A model generated the notes under the pieces. That model was not told the DNA's origin. It saw only the letters and a list, made by a program, of their open reading frames with translations, and ran no database searches. Position numbers and translations under genes: made by a program. A DNA stretch of 39,298 nucleotides, taken from Planctomycetota bacterium (lineage in GTDB: Bacteria > Planctomycetota > UBA1135 > UBA2386). The DNA is taken from NCBI GenBank assembly GCA_016794485.1, contig JAEUHV010000314.1, positions 1 through 39,298 on the forward strand, in the 5' to 3' direction. Shown in pieces: positions 32,032-39,298 of the stretch. Every line of letters starts with the position of its first letter. Position 1 is the stretch's first letter.

Positions 32032-32882
32032 CGTGGTTGTTCCTGGTTCTGCAGGGGCACGATCCGGAGGCGCTCGTGCGTGTGGCCGCTGCGGAACGAA
32101 TCGGTGGCCCCGATCGTGGCGAACACGCTCGCCAGCTCGTCGAGGCCCTTGCTGTGGATGCCGTGGGTGGTGAACAGGTGCAGCGCGACCGGTCCGAAGC
32201 GGGCCCGCAGCGCCTCGGCGACGCCGAGGAAGGTGCCGCCGCCGTCGCAGATGTCGTCGACGATCACGAGGGCCGGATCACGGCCGAGTTCGGCCGCCGT
32301 CGCGGTGCTCGCGACCTCGAAGCCGCGCAGCTTGCCGGTCACCGGGTCGCGCACCTTGGCGCACTGGACCAGGCCGATGGGGCGGTCGGTGCGCGTCAGG
32401 GCCGCGGCGACCGCGGCGGTGCGCGTCGCCGCGCCCTTGTCCGGGGCGACGAACCACAGCGGCTGGTCGCGGCGCACGACGTCGGCCAGATGGCGCGCGA
32501 GGAACGGCGACGGGGCGACGTTCGTCAGGGTGCAGCCCGCGGCGGCGAACGCGGCGTCCGAAGCCTGCGAGTGGGCATCGAGGGTCGCGAAGCGGCGCAC
32601 GCCGGTGCTCGCCAGAAGCCTGGCGAGCACGTCGACGGCGATCGGGTCGCCCGCCACCGCGACGCGGTCCTGCCGCGCGTACGGCAGGTACGGGATGCAG
32701 ACCTCTTGCACCGCCCCGGGCACCGCCCCGAGGTACATCACCAACGCCATCAGGTCGTCGCTGCACTGCACGCGGGCCAGCAGCCGGGCGGGGGCCTGGC
32801 CCAGCGCGCGCACGCCGACTTCGCCGCCGGGGTAGCGCCACACGCTGCGCACGGCGTCGTCGAACAGGGTGAAGTCGTTCAT
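32028..32882 (-). CDS. prs: Ribose-phosphate pyrophosphokinase (PRPP synthetase), NAD-operon type
   Basis: 284 residues, somewhat shorter than housekeeping Prs (~315). It has VCIPYLPYARQDRV (the ATP-binding 'PYYgYaRQDr' element), LDAHSQASDAAF, APSPFLARHL, WFVAPDKGAATR and the PRPP-binding loop VIVDDICDGGGTF (usually DDICDTGGT). It makes PRPP from ribose 5-phosphate and ATP. Its 4-nt overlaps with nrtR and nadV suggest that it supplies PRPP for nicotinamide salvage rather than for bulk nucleotide synthesis. A PRPP-synthetase-NadV pair with NrtR is a known arrangement in bacteria and some phages. Confidence 0.9.
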   Translation of the reverse strand: MNDFTLFDDAVRSVWRYPGGEVGVRALGQAPARLLARVQCSDDLMALVMYLGAVPGAVQEVCIPYLPYARQDRVAVAGDPIAVDVLARLLASTGVRRFATLDAHSQASDAAFAAAGCTLTNVAPSPFLARHLADVVRRDQPLWFVAPDKGAATRTAAVAAALTRTDRPIGLVQCAKVRDPVTGKLRGFEVASTATAAELGRDPALVIVDDICDGGGTFLGVAEALRARFGPVALHLFTTHGIHSKGLDELASVFATIGATDSFRSGHTHERLRIVPLQNQEQPR

Positions 32883-33607
32883 GCGTGCCCCTTGCCGCGG
32901 CCTTTGCGTCGGAAGCGGAACAACGCCGCGGGCCGGTGCGCGACGTTGGCGCGGAGGCGGCCGGTCGGAGCGAGCAGCCCCGACGCCAGGAGGCGCCGCC
33001 GGAACGAGTCCTTGTTGATCGGGCACCCGAGCACCGCCTGGTGCACTTCCAGCAGATCGAGCAGGGTGAACTGCGGCGGCAGCAGCTCGAACCCCACCGG
33101 GGCGTAGTCGATCTTGCCCCGCAGGCGCTGCACGGTGGTTCCGAGGATCACGTCATGGTCGAAAGCGAGGCGGAGCGGCTTGCCGTTCGCGTCCAGGGCC
33201 CGGACCGGCCCGCCCTGGGTTTGTGGCCACGGAACGTCGAGCCGGCACAGGGTGAGTTCGCCGGTGGCGCGTGCGGCGGCCAGCGCCGCGACCGGCACGA
33301 GCGCGTAGTAGGCGACGGTGACGACGCGGCCGCGTGGGTCGCGCCCGACGTCGCCGAACGTGAACAGCTGTTCGACGAACACTCCGTGCAGCCCGCACTT
33401 CTCGCGCAGCACGCGCACGACGGCGTCGGGTAGCGACTCGTCGATGTGCACGAAGCCCCCAGGCAGGCTCGCGGCGCCGGCGAACGGTGCCGCGTCGCGG
33501 CGCAGCAGCAGCGCGTGCAGGGCGCGTTCGTGCAGCGTCAGCAGGGCCACGTCGACCGCGAGGTGCGGGTGCGGATGGCGGTCGAGGTCGGTCTCGTCTG
33601 CTTCCAT
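32879..33607 (-). CDS. nrtR: NrtR, Nudix-related repressor of NAD metabolism
   Basis: 242 residues. The N-terminal Nudix-like domain has GGFVHIDESLPDAVVRVLRE followed by KCGL. The catalytic core REUxEExGU is degraded to RVLREKCGL, so it should bind but not hydrolyse ADP-ribose-like ligand. The C-terminal winged-helix part is the NrtR type: AFDHDVIL..TVQRLRGKIDY, FTLLDLLEVHQAVLG, INKDSFRRRLLASGLL and HRPAALFRF. NrtR represses NAD biosynthesis and salvage genes and is released by ADP-ribose or NAD-related ligands. It is first in the operon, and the palindrome-rich AT island at its start codon fits autoregulation. Confidence 0.93.
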   Translation of the reverse strand: MEADETDLDRHPHPHLAVDVALLTLHERALHALLLRRDAAPFAGAASLPGGFVHIDESLPDAVVRVLREKCGLHGVFVEQLFTFGDVGRDPRGRVVTVAYYALVPVAALAAARATGELTLCRLDVPWPQTQGGPVRALDANGKPLRLAFDHDVILGTTVQRLRGKIDYAPVGFELLPPQFTLLDLLEVHQAVLGCPINKDSFRRRLLASGLLAPTGRLRANVAHRPAALFRFRRKGRGKGHA

Positions 33608-33633
33608 GCATGCAGCATATATGCATTTGGAAG
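33601..33633 (-). promoter_or_regulatory. Candidate NrtR operator over the nrtR start codon
   Basis: An AT-rich island in very GC-rich DNA. Outer arms CTTCCA (33601-33606) and TGGAAG (33628-33633) enclose the perfect 10-bp palindrome GCATATATGC (33615-33624) and the 8-bp TGCATGCA (33607-33614). It overlaps the ATG at 33607, a position where repressor binding would block the operon. No other palindrome is seen in the spacer that fits better. Confidence 0.55.
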
Positions 33634-33642
33634 ATAAGCAAG

Positions 33643-33667
33643 CGATGCCGGGGCGTCGCAGGCATCG
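33643..33667 (-). terminator. Possible terminator after the beta-propeller lipoprotein gene
   Basis: CGATGCC (33643-33649) and GGCATCG (33661-33667) form a perfect 7-bp stem with an 11-nt loop, 53 nt after the stop at 33721. On the minus strand it is followed by the T-rich GCTTGCTTATCTTCC. It lies just upstream of the candidate nrtR operator. Confidence 0.35.
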
Positions 33668-33720
33668 TGCCGCAAGTCTCTTTGACTATTCGGGTTGTGC
33701 TCCCTCGTGGCCGGGGTTGG

Positions 33721-36423
33721 CTAGTTGCCGACGACCAGGGACAACGCCGAGCTGAGCACCCCACCGAACGGATTCACGCCCGGATCCTGCGCCAGCACCT
33801 GCACGTGCAGGGCGGCGCCGAGTGCGGTTTGCGCCGTCGGCAGCGCGATCGTGTGCTGGGCCACGCCGGTGGTCTGCACGACCGGTGTCACCAGGTCGGC
33901 GCTCGTGTAGCCCGTGCAGCCCGGCATGCCGAGCGGTGCGAGGTCGACCGGCAGCGGCACGCCGAGCCAGTTCGTGCTGGAGAACCCGACCAGGAACAGG
34001 GCCACGTGGTTCGGGCGCAGGCTGGTGCAGGTCAGGTTCACGTTCGCGCCCAGGGTCGGCGCGGTCGCGAACAGGGCCGGTACGCCGTTCGTTCCGGCAC
34101 AGCCGGCGCCGAGTGGGGTGATCGCCGGTTCGCGGATCGCGATCGTCCACAGGCCGCGCCCGTGCGTCGCGGCGAGCAGCGTCGTCGAGCCGTGCATGAA
34201 CACCACCTCGTCGACCGACACGTCCGCGGGGCCGTCGTTGCTCGTCGACCAGGTGATGCCACCATCGGCGCTGGCGAACACGCCGAAGTCGGTCGCGACG
34301 TAGAGGTGGGTGGCGAGCGTCGGATGTTGCGCGATGCCGTTCACCGGAGCCGACGGCAAGCCGGTCGCGCCGACGCCGGTCAGATCGGTCCAGGTCGTGC
34401 CGCCGTTCACCGTCTTGCGCAGGTTGTCGCCGTTGAAGCCGCCGAGCCCGACGAACGCGATCTGCGGGTTCGTTCGGTCGATCACGATGCGGCCGATGTA
34501 GCGGTTCGGCAGTGGATTGGTGCCGGCGTTGTCGTCGACGGCGGTCCAGGTCGGTGCCGCGGCGGTGCCGTTCGCCGTCTTGTACATCGTGCCGTTGTTG
34601 TGGCCGACCCAGACGATGTCGGGGTTGCCGGGGGCCACGGCGATCGCCGAGATGTTGCTGGTGATGGCCGGCTTCACCGCCGTCCAGGCGACCGTGGCGG
34701 CGCGCGCGTTGTCGGTGCGCCACAGGCTCGCGGCGCCGACGTACAGGCGCGAGGGAGCGTTCGGGTCGAGCAGGATCGGCGCGATGAAGTTCGCCGTCGA
34801 GCCGGCCTCGGTGATGCCCGCGTCGATGTAGCCCGCCGAGGCGCCGCCATTGGTCGAACGGTGCACCTGCGCGTAGACGTACTCGCCGTAGATGTAGTTC
34901 GGGTTCTGCCAGTCGATCGCCGCGAAGCCGCCGTCGCCGCCGTAGGTCAACTGTGCGGTGTTGGTGCCGCTCTGCAGCGTCAGGTGGCCGTTGTCCTGCG
35001 TGCCGCCGGTGATGCGGCCGGTCGTGCCGTCCCCGGCGGCGCCGTAGAACTGGCTCGCCCGGTACGATTGTTCGCGGCGCGTCCAGCCGCTCGACGACGT
35101 GACCGTGCGGATGTTCGCGGCGGTGTAGATGCCGCCGTCGTTGGTGATCCAGACGCGCAGGTTGGTGGTGCCGTTGAAGCCGGGATCGGCGACCACCTGG
35201 TGCTGGTCGGGATGCGGCGCCGTCGTGTTGATGTAGCCGTTGCTGATCTGCGTCAGCGAGACGCCACCGTTGGTCGACTTGTAGAGGTGGTAGGCGCCGG
35301 TGACGAGAAAGTTGGCGTCGGTCGGATCGACCCAGAGCGTGTTGTAGTACCACGCCGCACCCGAGCCGCTGCCGACCGGCGTCTGCTGGGTCCAGTTCGC
35401 ACCGCCGTCGGTGCTGCGCCAGATCAGGCCGCCATCGGTGCCGCACGACGCGTACACCATGCCCGGCACGCTGCGCGCGTAGCACAGTTCGATGCGGCCG
35501 CTCGTTCCCGATTGCGCGACGAGGCCCGTGCTGGCGTTGGTCCACGAAGCGCCGCCGTTGGTCGACACGACGACGCGGTGCACGCTGCTCTCGTAGACGT
35601 CGGCGACGCACTTCTGCGCGTCGTTCGGATCGAACAGGATCTGCATGCACGCCGTCGCACTGCGCACCAGCGTCCACGACGCACCGCCGTCGATGCTGCG
35701 GTGGATGCCGCCCGGCGATCGCGTCGCCGCCAGCACGATCTGCGGGTTCGCCGGGGAGACGGCGATGCGGTTCACGTAGCTCCAGGTCGCGGTCGCGGCC
35801 AGCTTGGTGAACGTGACGCCGCCGTCGGTCGACTTGTAGACGCCGTTGCCGACGATCGCGTCGCCGTTGTAGAAGCCCTCGCCGGTGCCGGCGTAGAGCG
35901 TCACCGGCGTGCCGGGTACCAGCGCCAGGCTGCAGATCGAGAGGTTGCTCATGCGGTCGTCGACCGGGCTCCACGACACGCCGGCGTTGGTGCTGTGCCA
36001 GATGCCGCCGCCGACGGCGCCGGCCCACATGCGATTCGTGTCGGCGGGATCGATCACGAGGCTGCGCGTGCGGCCACCGATGTTGGTCGGCCCTCGTTCG
36101 ATCCAGCCGAAGCGACCGATGCCGGCCACGTCCTGCGCGTCGTGGAACGCGGCGTTGGCGTCGCGTTCGGCCCTGGCGACGTCGACCAGGCTCGGATCGA
36201 ACACGCCGTTCTCGTCGCGCCAACGTTCGAGGCGCCACAGCCGCGCGCCGTCGGGGCCGCTCGGCGGCGGAGTGGTCGCGCGCGCGCGATGCAATTCGGC
36301 ATTGCGCGCCTTGCGCTGCTGCAGGTCGGCGCGCGCGGCGAGGCTGTGCGCATCGGTGCGTTCCGGATCGGTGGGAACGGAACACGCGGCGAGGAGGCCG
36401 CAGAGGACGAGGGTCTGGCGCAT
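33721..36423 (-). CDS. BNR/sortilin-like beta-propeller lipoprotein with C-terminal beta module
   Basis: 900 residues from the ATG at 36423. MRQTLVLCGLLAAC is a lipoprotein signal with the lipobox LAAC. A helical, Arg/Ala-rich spacer (residues ~20-95) precedes a long beta-propeller region (about 100-770). This has many Asp-box/BNR repeats, for example STNAGVSWSPV, STDGGVTFTK, SIDGGASWTL, STDGGANWTQ, TVNGGTTWTDL and SADGGITWS. Such propellers resemble sialidase-like or sortilin (VPS10) folds; no sialidase catalytic residues were recognised. The last ~120 residues (GAGCAGTNGVPAL...LSSALSLVVGN) carry the beta module found in other secreted proteins of this window. An upstream in-frame ATG at 36498 has a strong GGAGGGAGGA and would give a longer signal region. 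Confidence 0.85.
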   Translation of the reverse strand: MRQTLVLCGLLAACSVPTDPERTDAHSLAARADLQQRKARNAELHRARATTPPPSGPDGARLWRLERWRDENGVFDPSLVDVARAERDANAAFHDAQDVAGIGRFGWIERGPTNIGGRTRSLVIDPADTNRMWAGAVGGGIWHSTNAGVSWSPVDDRMSNLSICSLALVPGTPVTLYAGTGEGFYNGDAIVGNGVYKSTDGGVTFTKLAATATWSYVNRIAVSPANPQIVLAATRSPGGIHRSIDGGASWTLVRSATACMQILFDPNDAQKCVADVYESSVHRVVVSTNGGASWTNASTGLVAQSGTSGRIELCYARSVPGMVYASCGTDGGLIWRSTDGGANWTQQTPVGSGSGAAWYYNTLWVDPTDANFLVTGAYHLYKSTNGGVSLTQISNGYINTTAPHPDQHQVVADPGFNGTTNLRVWITNDGGIYTAANIRTVTSSSGWTRREQSYRASQFYGAAGDGTTGRITGGTQDNGHLTLQSGTNTAQLTYGGDGGFAAIDWQNPNYIYGEYVYAQVHRSTNGGASAGYIDAGITEAGSTANFIAPILLDPNAPSRLYVGAASLWRTDNARAATVAWTAVKPAITSNISAIAVAPGNPDIVWVGHNNGTMYKTANGTAAAPTWTAVDDNAGTNPLPNRYIGRIVIDRTNPQIAFVGLGGFNGDNLRKTVNGGTTWTDLTGVGATGLPSAPVNGIAQHPTLATHLYVATDFGVFASADGGITWSTSNDGPADVSVDEVVFMHGSTTLLAATHGRGLWTIAIREPAITPLGAGCAGTNGVPALFATAPTLGANVNLTCTSLRPNHVALFLVGFSSTNWLGVPLPVDLAPLGMPGCTGYTSADLVTPVVQTTGVAQHTIALPTAQTALGAALHVQVLAQDPGVNPFGGVLSSALSLVVGN

Positions 36424-36527
36424 GCGGACGAAGGCGGGCTGCGGGGTGGCGGCCGGGCAGCATAGCGACCGGCGCGCGGGCGGGGCCGAGGCTCGCATTC
36501 CGCGCGTCCTCCCTCCATCCTGGGGGC

Positions 36528-37631
36528 ATGTCGAAGATCGACTACAAGCAGGCCGGCGTCGACTACAGCAAGATCGACCCGCTGAAGATCCTGGCACAGC
36601 AGGCGGCGGCGGCGACGGCGGGGAACCTGGCGCGGCACGGCCTGCACGAAGTCGCGGCCTCGCGCGGCGAATCGGCCTACGTGGTCGACTGCGGCGAGTT
36701 CTACCTGGCGTCGATCACCGAATGCCTCGGCACCAAGGCCCTGGTCGCCGACGCAACGCGGGCGCTGACCGGCAGGACGTATTACGGGCAGATCGCGCAG
36801 GACACGATCGCCATGGCGATCAACGACATCGTCACGGTGGGGGCGACGCCGGTGTCGGTGCACGCCTACTGGGCGGCTGGCGGCAGCGAGTGGTTCCACG
36901 ACGCGCAGCGGGCCAAGGACCTCGTCGACGGCTGGCGCGCCGCGTGCGACGCATGCGGCGTCGCGTGGGGCGGTGGCGAGACACCGGCGCTGGCCGGCGT
37001 CGTCGCGAACGACCGCATCGACCTCGCCGCGTCGTGCGTCGGCCTCGTGCGACCGAAGTCGCGGCTCACGCTCGGTGACCGGCTCGGGCCCGGCGACGCG
37101 ATCGTGCTGCTCGCTTCGTCCGGCATCCACGCCAACGGCGTCTCGTTGGCGCGCAAGCTGGCCGAACGGCTGCCCGCCGGCTACGGGACGAAGCTGCCGA
37201 GCGGAGCGTTGTTCGGCGAGGCGCTGCTGGCGCCGACCGTGCTCTATTCGCCGGTCACCGAAGCGCTCGCCGCGGCCGGCATCGTGCCGCACTACTGCGC
37301 CAACATCACCGGCCACGGCTGGCGCAAGGTGATGCGGCACGGCAACGCGTTCACCTACCGCTTCCACACGCTGCCGCCGGTGCCCGAGGTGCTGACGTTC
37401 CTCGCGCGCGAAACCGGCAGCGACGATCGCGCCGCCTACGGCAACCTGAACATGGGGGCCGGCTTCGCCCTGTTCGTCGCGGCCGCCGATGCGGAACGCA
37501 CGGCGATGGTGGCCGAACGGGCCGGCGTGCGCGCGTTCGTCGCGGGGGTGGTCGAGGCGGGACCGAAGCAGGTCGTGCTCGAGCCGCTGCGGCTCACGTT
37601 CGGCGCCGACGACCTGCACGTGCGGGCGTGA
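36528..37631 (+). CDS. purM: Phosphoribosylformylglycinamidine cyclo-ligase (AIR synthase)
   Basis: 367 residues, slightly longer than typical PurM (~345). It has the PurM start (DYKQAGVDYSKID), the LGTKALVADATRAL region (T-x-GxGTK-like; here CLGTK), INDIVTVGATPVSVHAYWAA, WGGGETPALAGVV, RIDLAASCVGLV, SSGIHANGVSLARKL and NITGHGWRKVMR. It uses ATP to close the imidazole ring in step five of purine synthesis, in the cytoplasm. Several motif positions differ from the commonest PurM (GGETAEMPG, HITGGG), so it belongs to a divergent subgroup, and an AIR-synthase-related role is possible. CTGGGGGC precedes the ATG. No other pur gene is nearby. Confidence 0.8.
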   Translation: MSKIDYKQAGVDYSKIDPLKILAQQAAAATAGNLARHGLHEVAASRGESAYVVDCGEFYLASITECLGTKALVADATRALTGRTYYGQIAQDTIAMAINDIVTVGATPVSVHAYWAAGGSEWFHDAQRAKDLVDGWRAACDACGVAWGGGETPALAGVVANDRIDLAASCVGLVRPKSRLTLGDRLGPGDAIVLLASSGIHANGVSLARKLAERLPAGYGTKLPSGALFGEALLAPTVLYSPVTEALAAAGIVPHYCANITGHGWRKVMRHGNAFTYRFHTLPPVPEVLTFLARETGSDDRAAYGNLNMGAGFALFVAAADAERTAMVAERAGVRAFVAGVVEAGPKQVVLEPLRLTFGADDLHVRA

Positions 37632-37634
37632 GCG

Positions 37635-38348
37635 TCACTTCGTGTCGTCGCCCGCGATCTGCTGGCCGAACCACACGAACGGGTAGATCGGGATCGCGAT
37701 CGCAACCGTGACGACGACGGCGGCGGCGAGCAGCGTGTCGCCCGCCAACGCCAACGGCGTGAGAGCGATGCGTGTCAGCACGGGCGTGCCGTCGTCGTTG
37801 CACGTCGCGTAGGCGATCGCGAGACCGTGCACGGGCGGGCCGAGCAGTCGGGGCCGTTCAGCCAGGATCGCCACGTCGCAGCGGGCGTCGGCGTGCCGGG
37901 CCGCCCAGCTCGGCGTGGACAGCCAGGTTCCCCAGCGGACGGGATCGATTGCCCAGAACGCCGGCTGGCCTGGGGCCCGGCGGAACAGGTTCAGGCAGAC
38001 GATGTGGGGGCGGTCCTCGTCGCACGCGAGCCGAAGGTTGTCGGCAAACCCGTCGTCGTGGGCCTGCACGCGCAGCCAGGCGAGGTCGGTCGGCAACTCC
38101 GGGGCGTGCCCGCGCAGGGTGCGAACGGCGGCCTCCGGCAGGTGCACGAAGAACGCGGTGGGGCAGTCTTCGACCCGGTACGCCGTCGGTGCGTCGATCT
38201 GGATCTCCTCGGTGCGCAGGCTCCGGTCGTCGCGCCACAGCAGCACCGTGCACGCGGGCATCGCGAACGCGAACGCCAGCAGCGCCGTCGCGGCACGCAG
38301 CAACCACGAGCGAAGAGTGCCGAGGCGGTCGATCATGCGGCGGCGCAT
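37635..38348 (-). CDS. Membrane-anchored protein of unknown function
   Basis: 237 residues. The ATG at 38348 has GGCGG just upstream; an internal ATG at 38336 is an alternative. An N-terminal membrane anchor (LLRAATALLAFAFAMPACTV) and a C-terminal membrane helix (LLAAAVVVTVAIAIPIYPFV) flank a ~150-residue region likely outside the cytoplasm, with four scattered Cys. This arrangement is seen in small sensors or assembly factors, but no family is recognised. It starts 15 nt after the stop of the toroid-repeat gene, so the two form an operon. It converges on purM with a 3-nt gap. Confidence 0.65.
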   Translation of the reverse strand: MRRRMIDRLGTLRSWLLRAATALLAFAFAMPACTVLLWRDDRSLRTEEIQIDAPTAYRVEDCPTAFFVHLPEAAVRTLRGHAPELPTDLAWLRVQAHDDGFADNLRLACDEDRPHIVCLNLFRRAPGQPAFWAIDPVRWGTWLSTPSWAARHADARCDVAILAERPRLLGPPVHGLAIAYATCNDDGTPVLTRIALTPLALAGDTLLAAAVVVTVAIAIPIYPFVWFGQQIAGDDTK

Positions 38349-38363
38349 GCTACCGCCAGCCGT

Positions 38364-39298
38364 TCAGCGCGGCCGCGTGAACACCGGCAGCTGTGCCTTC
38401 TTCAGGAACAGGATCGCCCAGCACGTCTCCTCGAGCCGGCCCCAGCCGCCGTCCTTCTCCTGCGCCTTCAGCAGCAGCAGCGCATGGTCGTGGTACCAGT
38501 CGTGGCCGTCGATCAGGCCGACGTTCGACAGCTCGCACGCGCGCTCGAGGCCGTAGAGCCAGTAGTACCACCAGTTCATCGCGTGCCCGATGTCGGGCCC
38601 GGGCACGTGCCGGATCGAACGGTGTTTCGACAGCCACGCGAAGCCGTCGAGGATCGCCTGGTCGATCTTCTTGCGCAGTTCGGCGTCGACCTTGCCCGGG
38701 CTGTTTTCGAGGTGCGACAGCGCGATCGTCAGGCTCGAGATGCCCGCCGCGGTCATGCCTCCATACGGCCGATCGGTCGCCGTGTGGTAGTCCCAGCCGC
38801 GGGGCGACGCGCGGCGCTGCGCCTGCGTGCGGTTGCCGCTTGCAATGGTCGCACCCGGACGTGGTGCCACGCCGGCCTTGGTCGACTGGATCGGCTGCAG
38901 CGACAGCGGCACCGGCGGCCCTTCGGCGGGACACTGCGTGGCGAGCCAGTGAGCCGCGACGGCGAACCACGTCGTGCGACCGATCTTCTGCTCGCACAGG
39001 TCGGCGGAGTGCAGGCCGAGCACACCGTACTGCGTGTTCGAATTGTCGAACCCGGGGCCTTCGTAGCTCCACCGAGTCTCGTACTCGCTGCGCGTCTCGG
39101 AGTCGCGGTTCGCCAGCAGCGCCTTGGTCCAGCGCGACATCGCGTCGGCATCGTCGCCGACGAGCTTGCGGGGTTCGGGTTGGTCGATCGTGCCGGCCAG
39201 CAGCCGGTCGCGTTCGTTGCGCGGTGCGTGCAGCCGTTCGAGCGCCATCAACGCGAGTGCCAGCGAGTAGGTCTGGCGAACGTTGCGACGGCGCAACT
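38364..39298 (-). CDS. Prenyltransferase/squalene-cyclase-like toroid-repeat protein (5' part beyond the window)
   Basis: About 310 C-terminal residues are present; the N terminus lies past the right edge. Repeat helices match the paralog at 19150-20985: YSLALALMALERLH (there YTLATALMALAALH), DNSNTQYGVLGLHSAD (there DTSLQQYGLLGMWAA), YGGMTAAGISSLTIALSHL (there FGSMTAAGVSGLLLAR) and WWYYWLYGLERACELS (there HWYYWLYCLERSCELG). The end, GGWGRLEETCWAILFLKK, has the QW-like G-W-G turn. As in the paralog, no DxDD motif is seen. Whether it has a signal peptide cannot be known from this window. It is followed by the membrane protein gene 15 nt downstream. Confidence 0.82.
   Translation of the reverse strand, partial: LRRRNVRQTYSLALALMALERLHAPRNERDRLLAGTIDQPEPRKLVGDDADAMSRWTKALLANRDSETRSEYETRWSYEGPGFDNSNTQYGVLGLHSADLCEQKIGRTTWFAVAAHWLATQCPAEGPPVPLSLQPIQSTKAGVAPRPGATIASGNRTQAQRRASPRGWDYHTATDRPYGGMTAAGISSLTIALSHLENSPGKVDAELRKKIDQAILDGFAWLSKHRSIRHVPGPDIGHAMNWWYYWLYGLERACELSNVGLIDGHDWYHDHALLLLKAQEKDGGWGRLEETCWAILFLKKAQLPVFTRPR

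Noticed and set aside
33487..36465. A 992-codon open frame on the plus strand
   Set aside because: It is antisense to the propeller lipoprotein and lacks any recognisable domain, whereas the minus strand has repeated BNR motifs and a lipobox.
1..39298. CRISPR array, transposase, phage or integrase genes
   Set aside because: No regularly spaced repeats and no protein with such domains was seen.

Overview
The window is a very GC-rich, densely packed bacterial chromosome segment. No gap between genes exceeds about 190 bases. No tRNA, rRNA, CRISPR array, insertion sequence or prophage gene was seen. The gene mix suggests a Planctomycetota member, probably from the clades with many large secreted beta-rich proteins. 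The supporting signs are several secreted proteins sharing a C-terminal beta-rich module, two paralogous secreted toroid-repeat proteins, a long S21 and generally weak Shine-Dalgarno signals. This assignment is inference; there is no marker gene such as 16S.

Layout. 1-3120: a partial secreted protein, a mono-cluster ferredoxin coupled to a small membrane protein, and a secreted protein. 3148-7329: RecD2 helicase, ribosomal protein S21, an RluA-type pseudouridine synthase and a PilZ protein. 7405-10527: a small protein, a polytopic membrane protein and a FIST sensor protein, the last two overlapping by 4 nt. 10607-12150: a Nudix protein coupled to an orphan glycosyltransferase-like N-terminal domain. 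12250-17287: three secreted proteins (an S15-like hydrolase, a pyroglutamyl-peptidase-like protein with Ser in place of the catalytic Cys, and an L-type-lectin/IPT protein). 17291-22492: a tandem ThyX protein with a tiny membrane protein, a toroid-repeat protein, thioredoxin reductase and a lipoprotein. 22561-26511: a secreted carboxypeptidase-regulatory-like protein, an N-formylglutamate amidohydrolase-like protein and CorA. 26623-28127: a three-gene operon (membrane protein, DCC protein, TetR) headed by two perfect palindromes. 28257-30434: hipB-hipA-methyltransferase, all overlapping. 30550-33607: nrtR-prs-nadV, an NAD-salvage operon coupled by two ATGA overlaps. 33721-39298: a BNR beta-propeller lipoprotein, a PurM-like protein, a membrane protein and the second toroid paralog (partial).

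Themes. Overlapping start and stop codons define several likely functional units. The NAD operon is self-contained: PRPP synthesis, nicotinamide phosphoribosyl transfer and an NAD-pathway repressor. The secretome shows two patterns: a recurring C-terminal domain, and a Gln just after the predicted signal-peptidase site in all seven non-lipoprotein signal peptides. The second pattern resembles the Bacteroidetes 'Q-rule', and a secreted pyroglutamyl-peptidase-fold protein lies in the same window.
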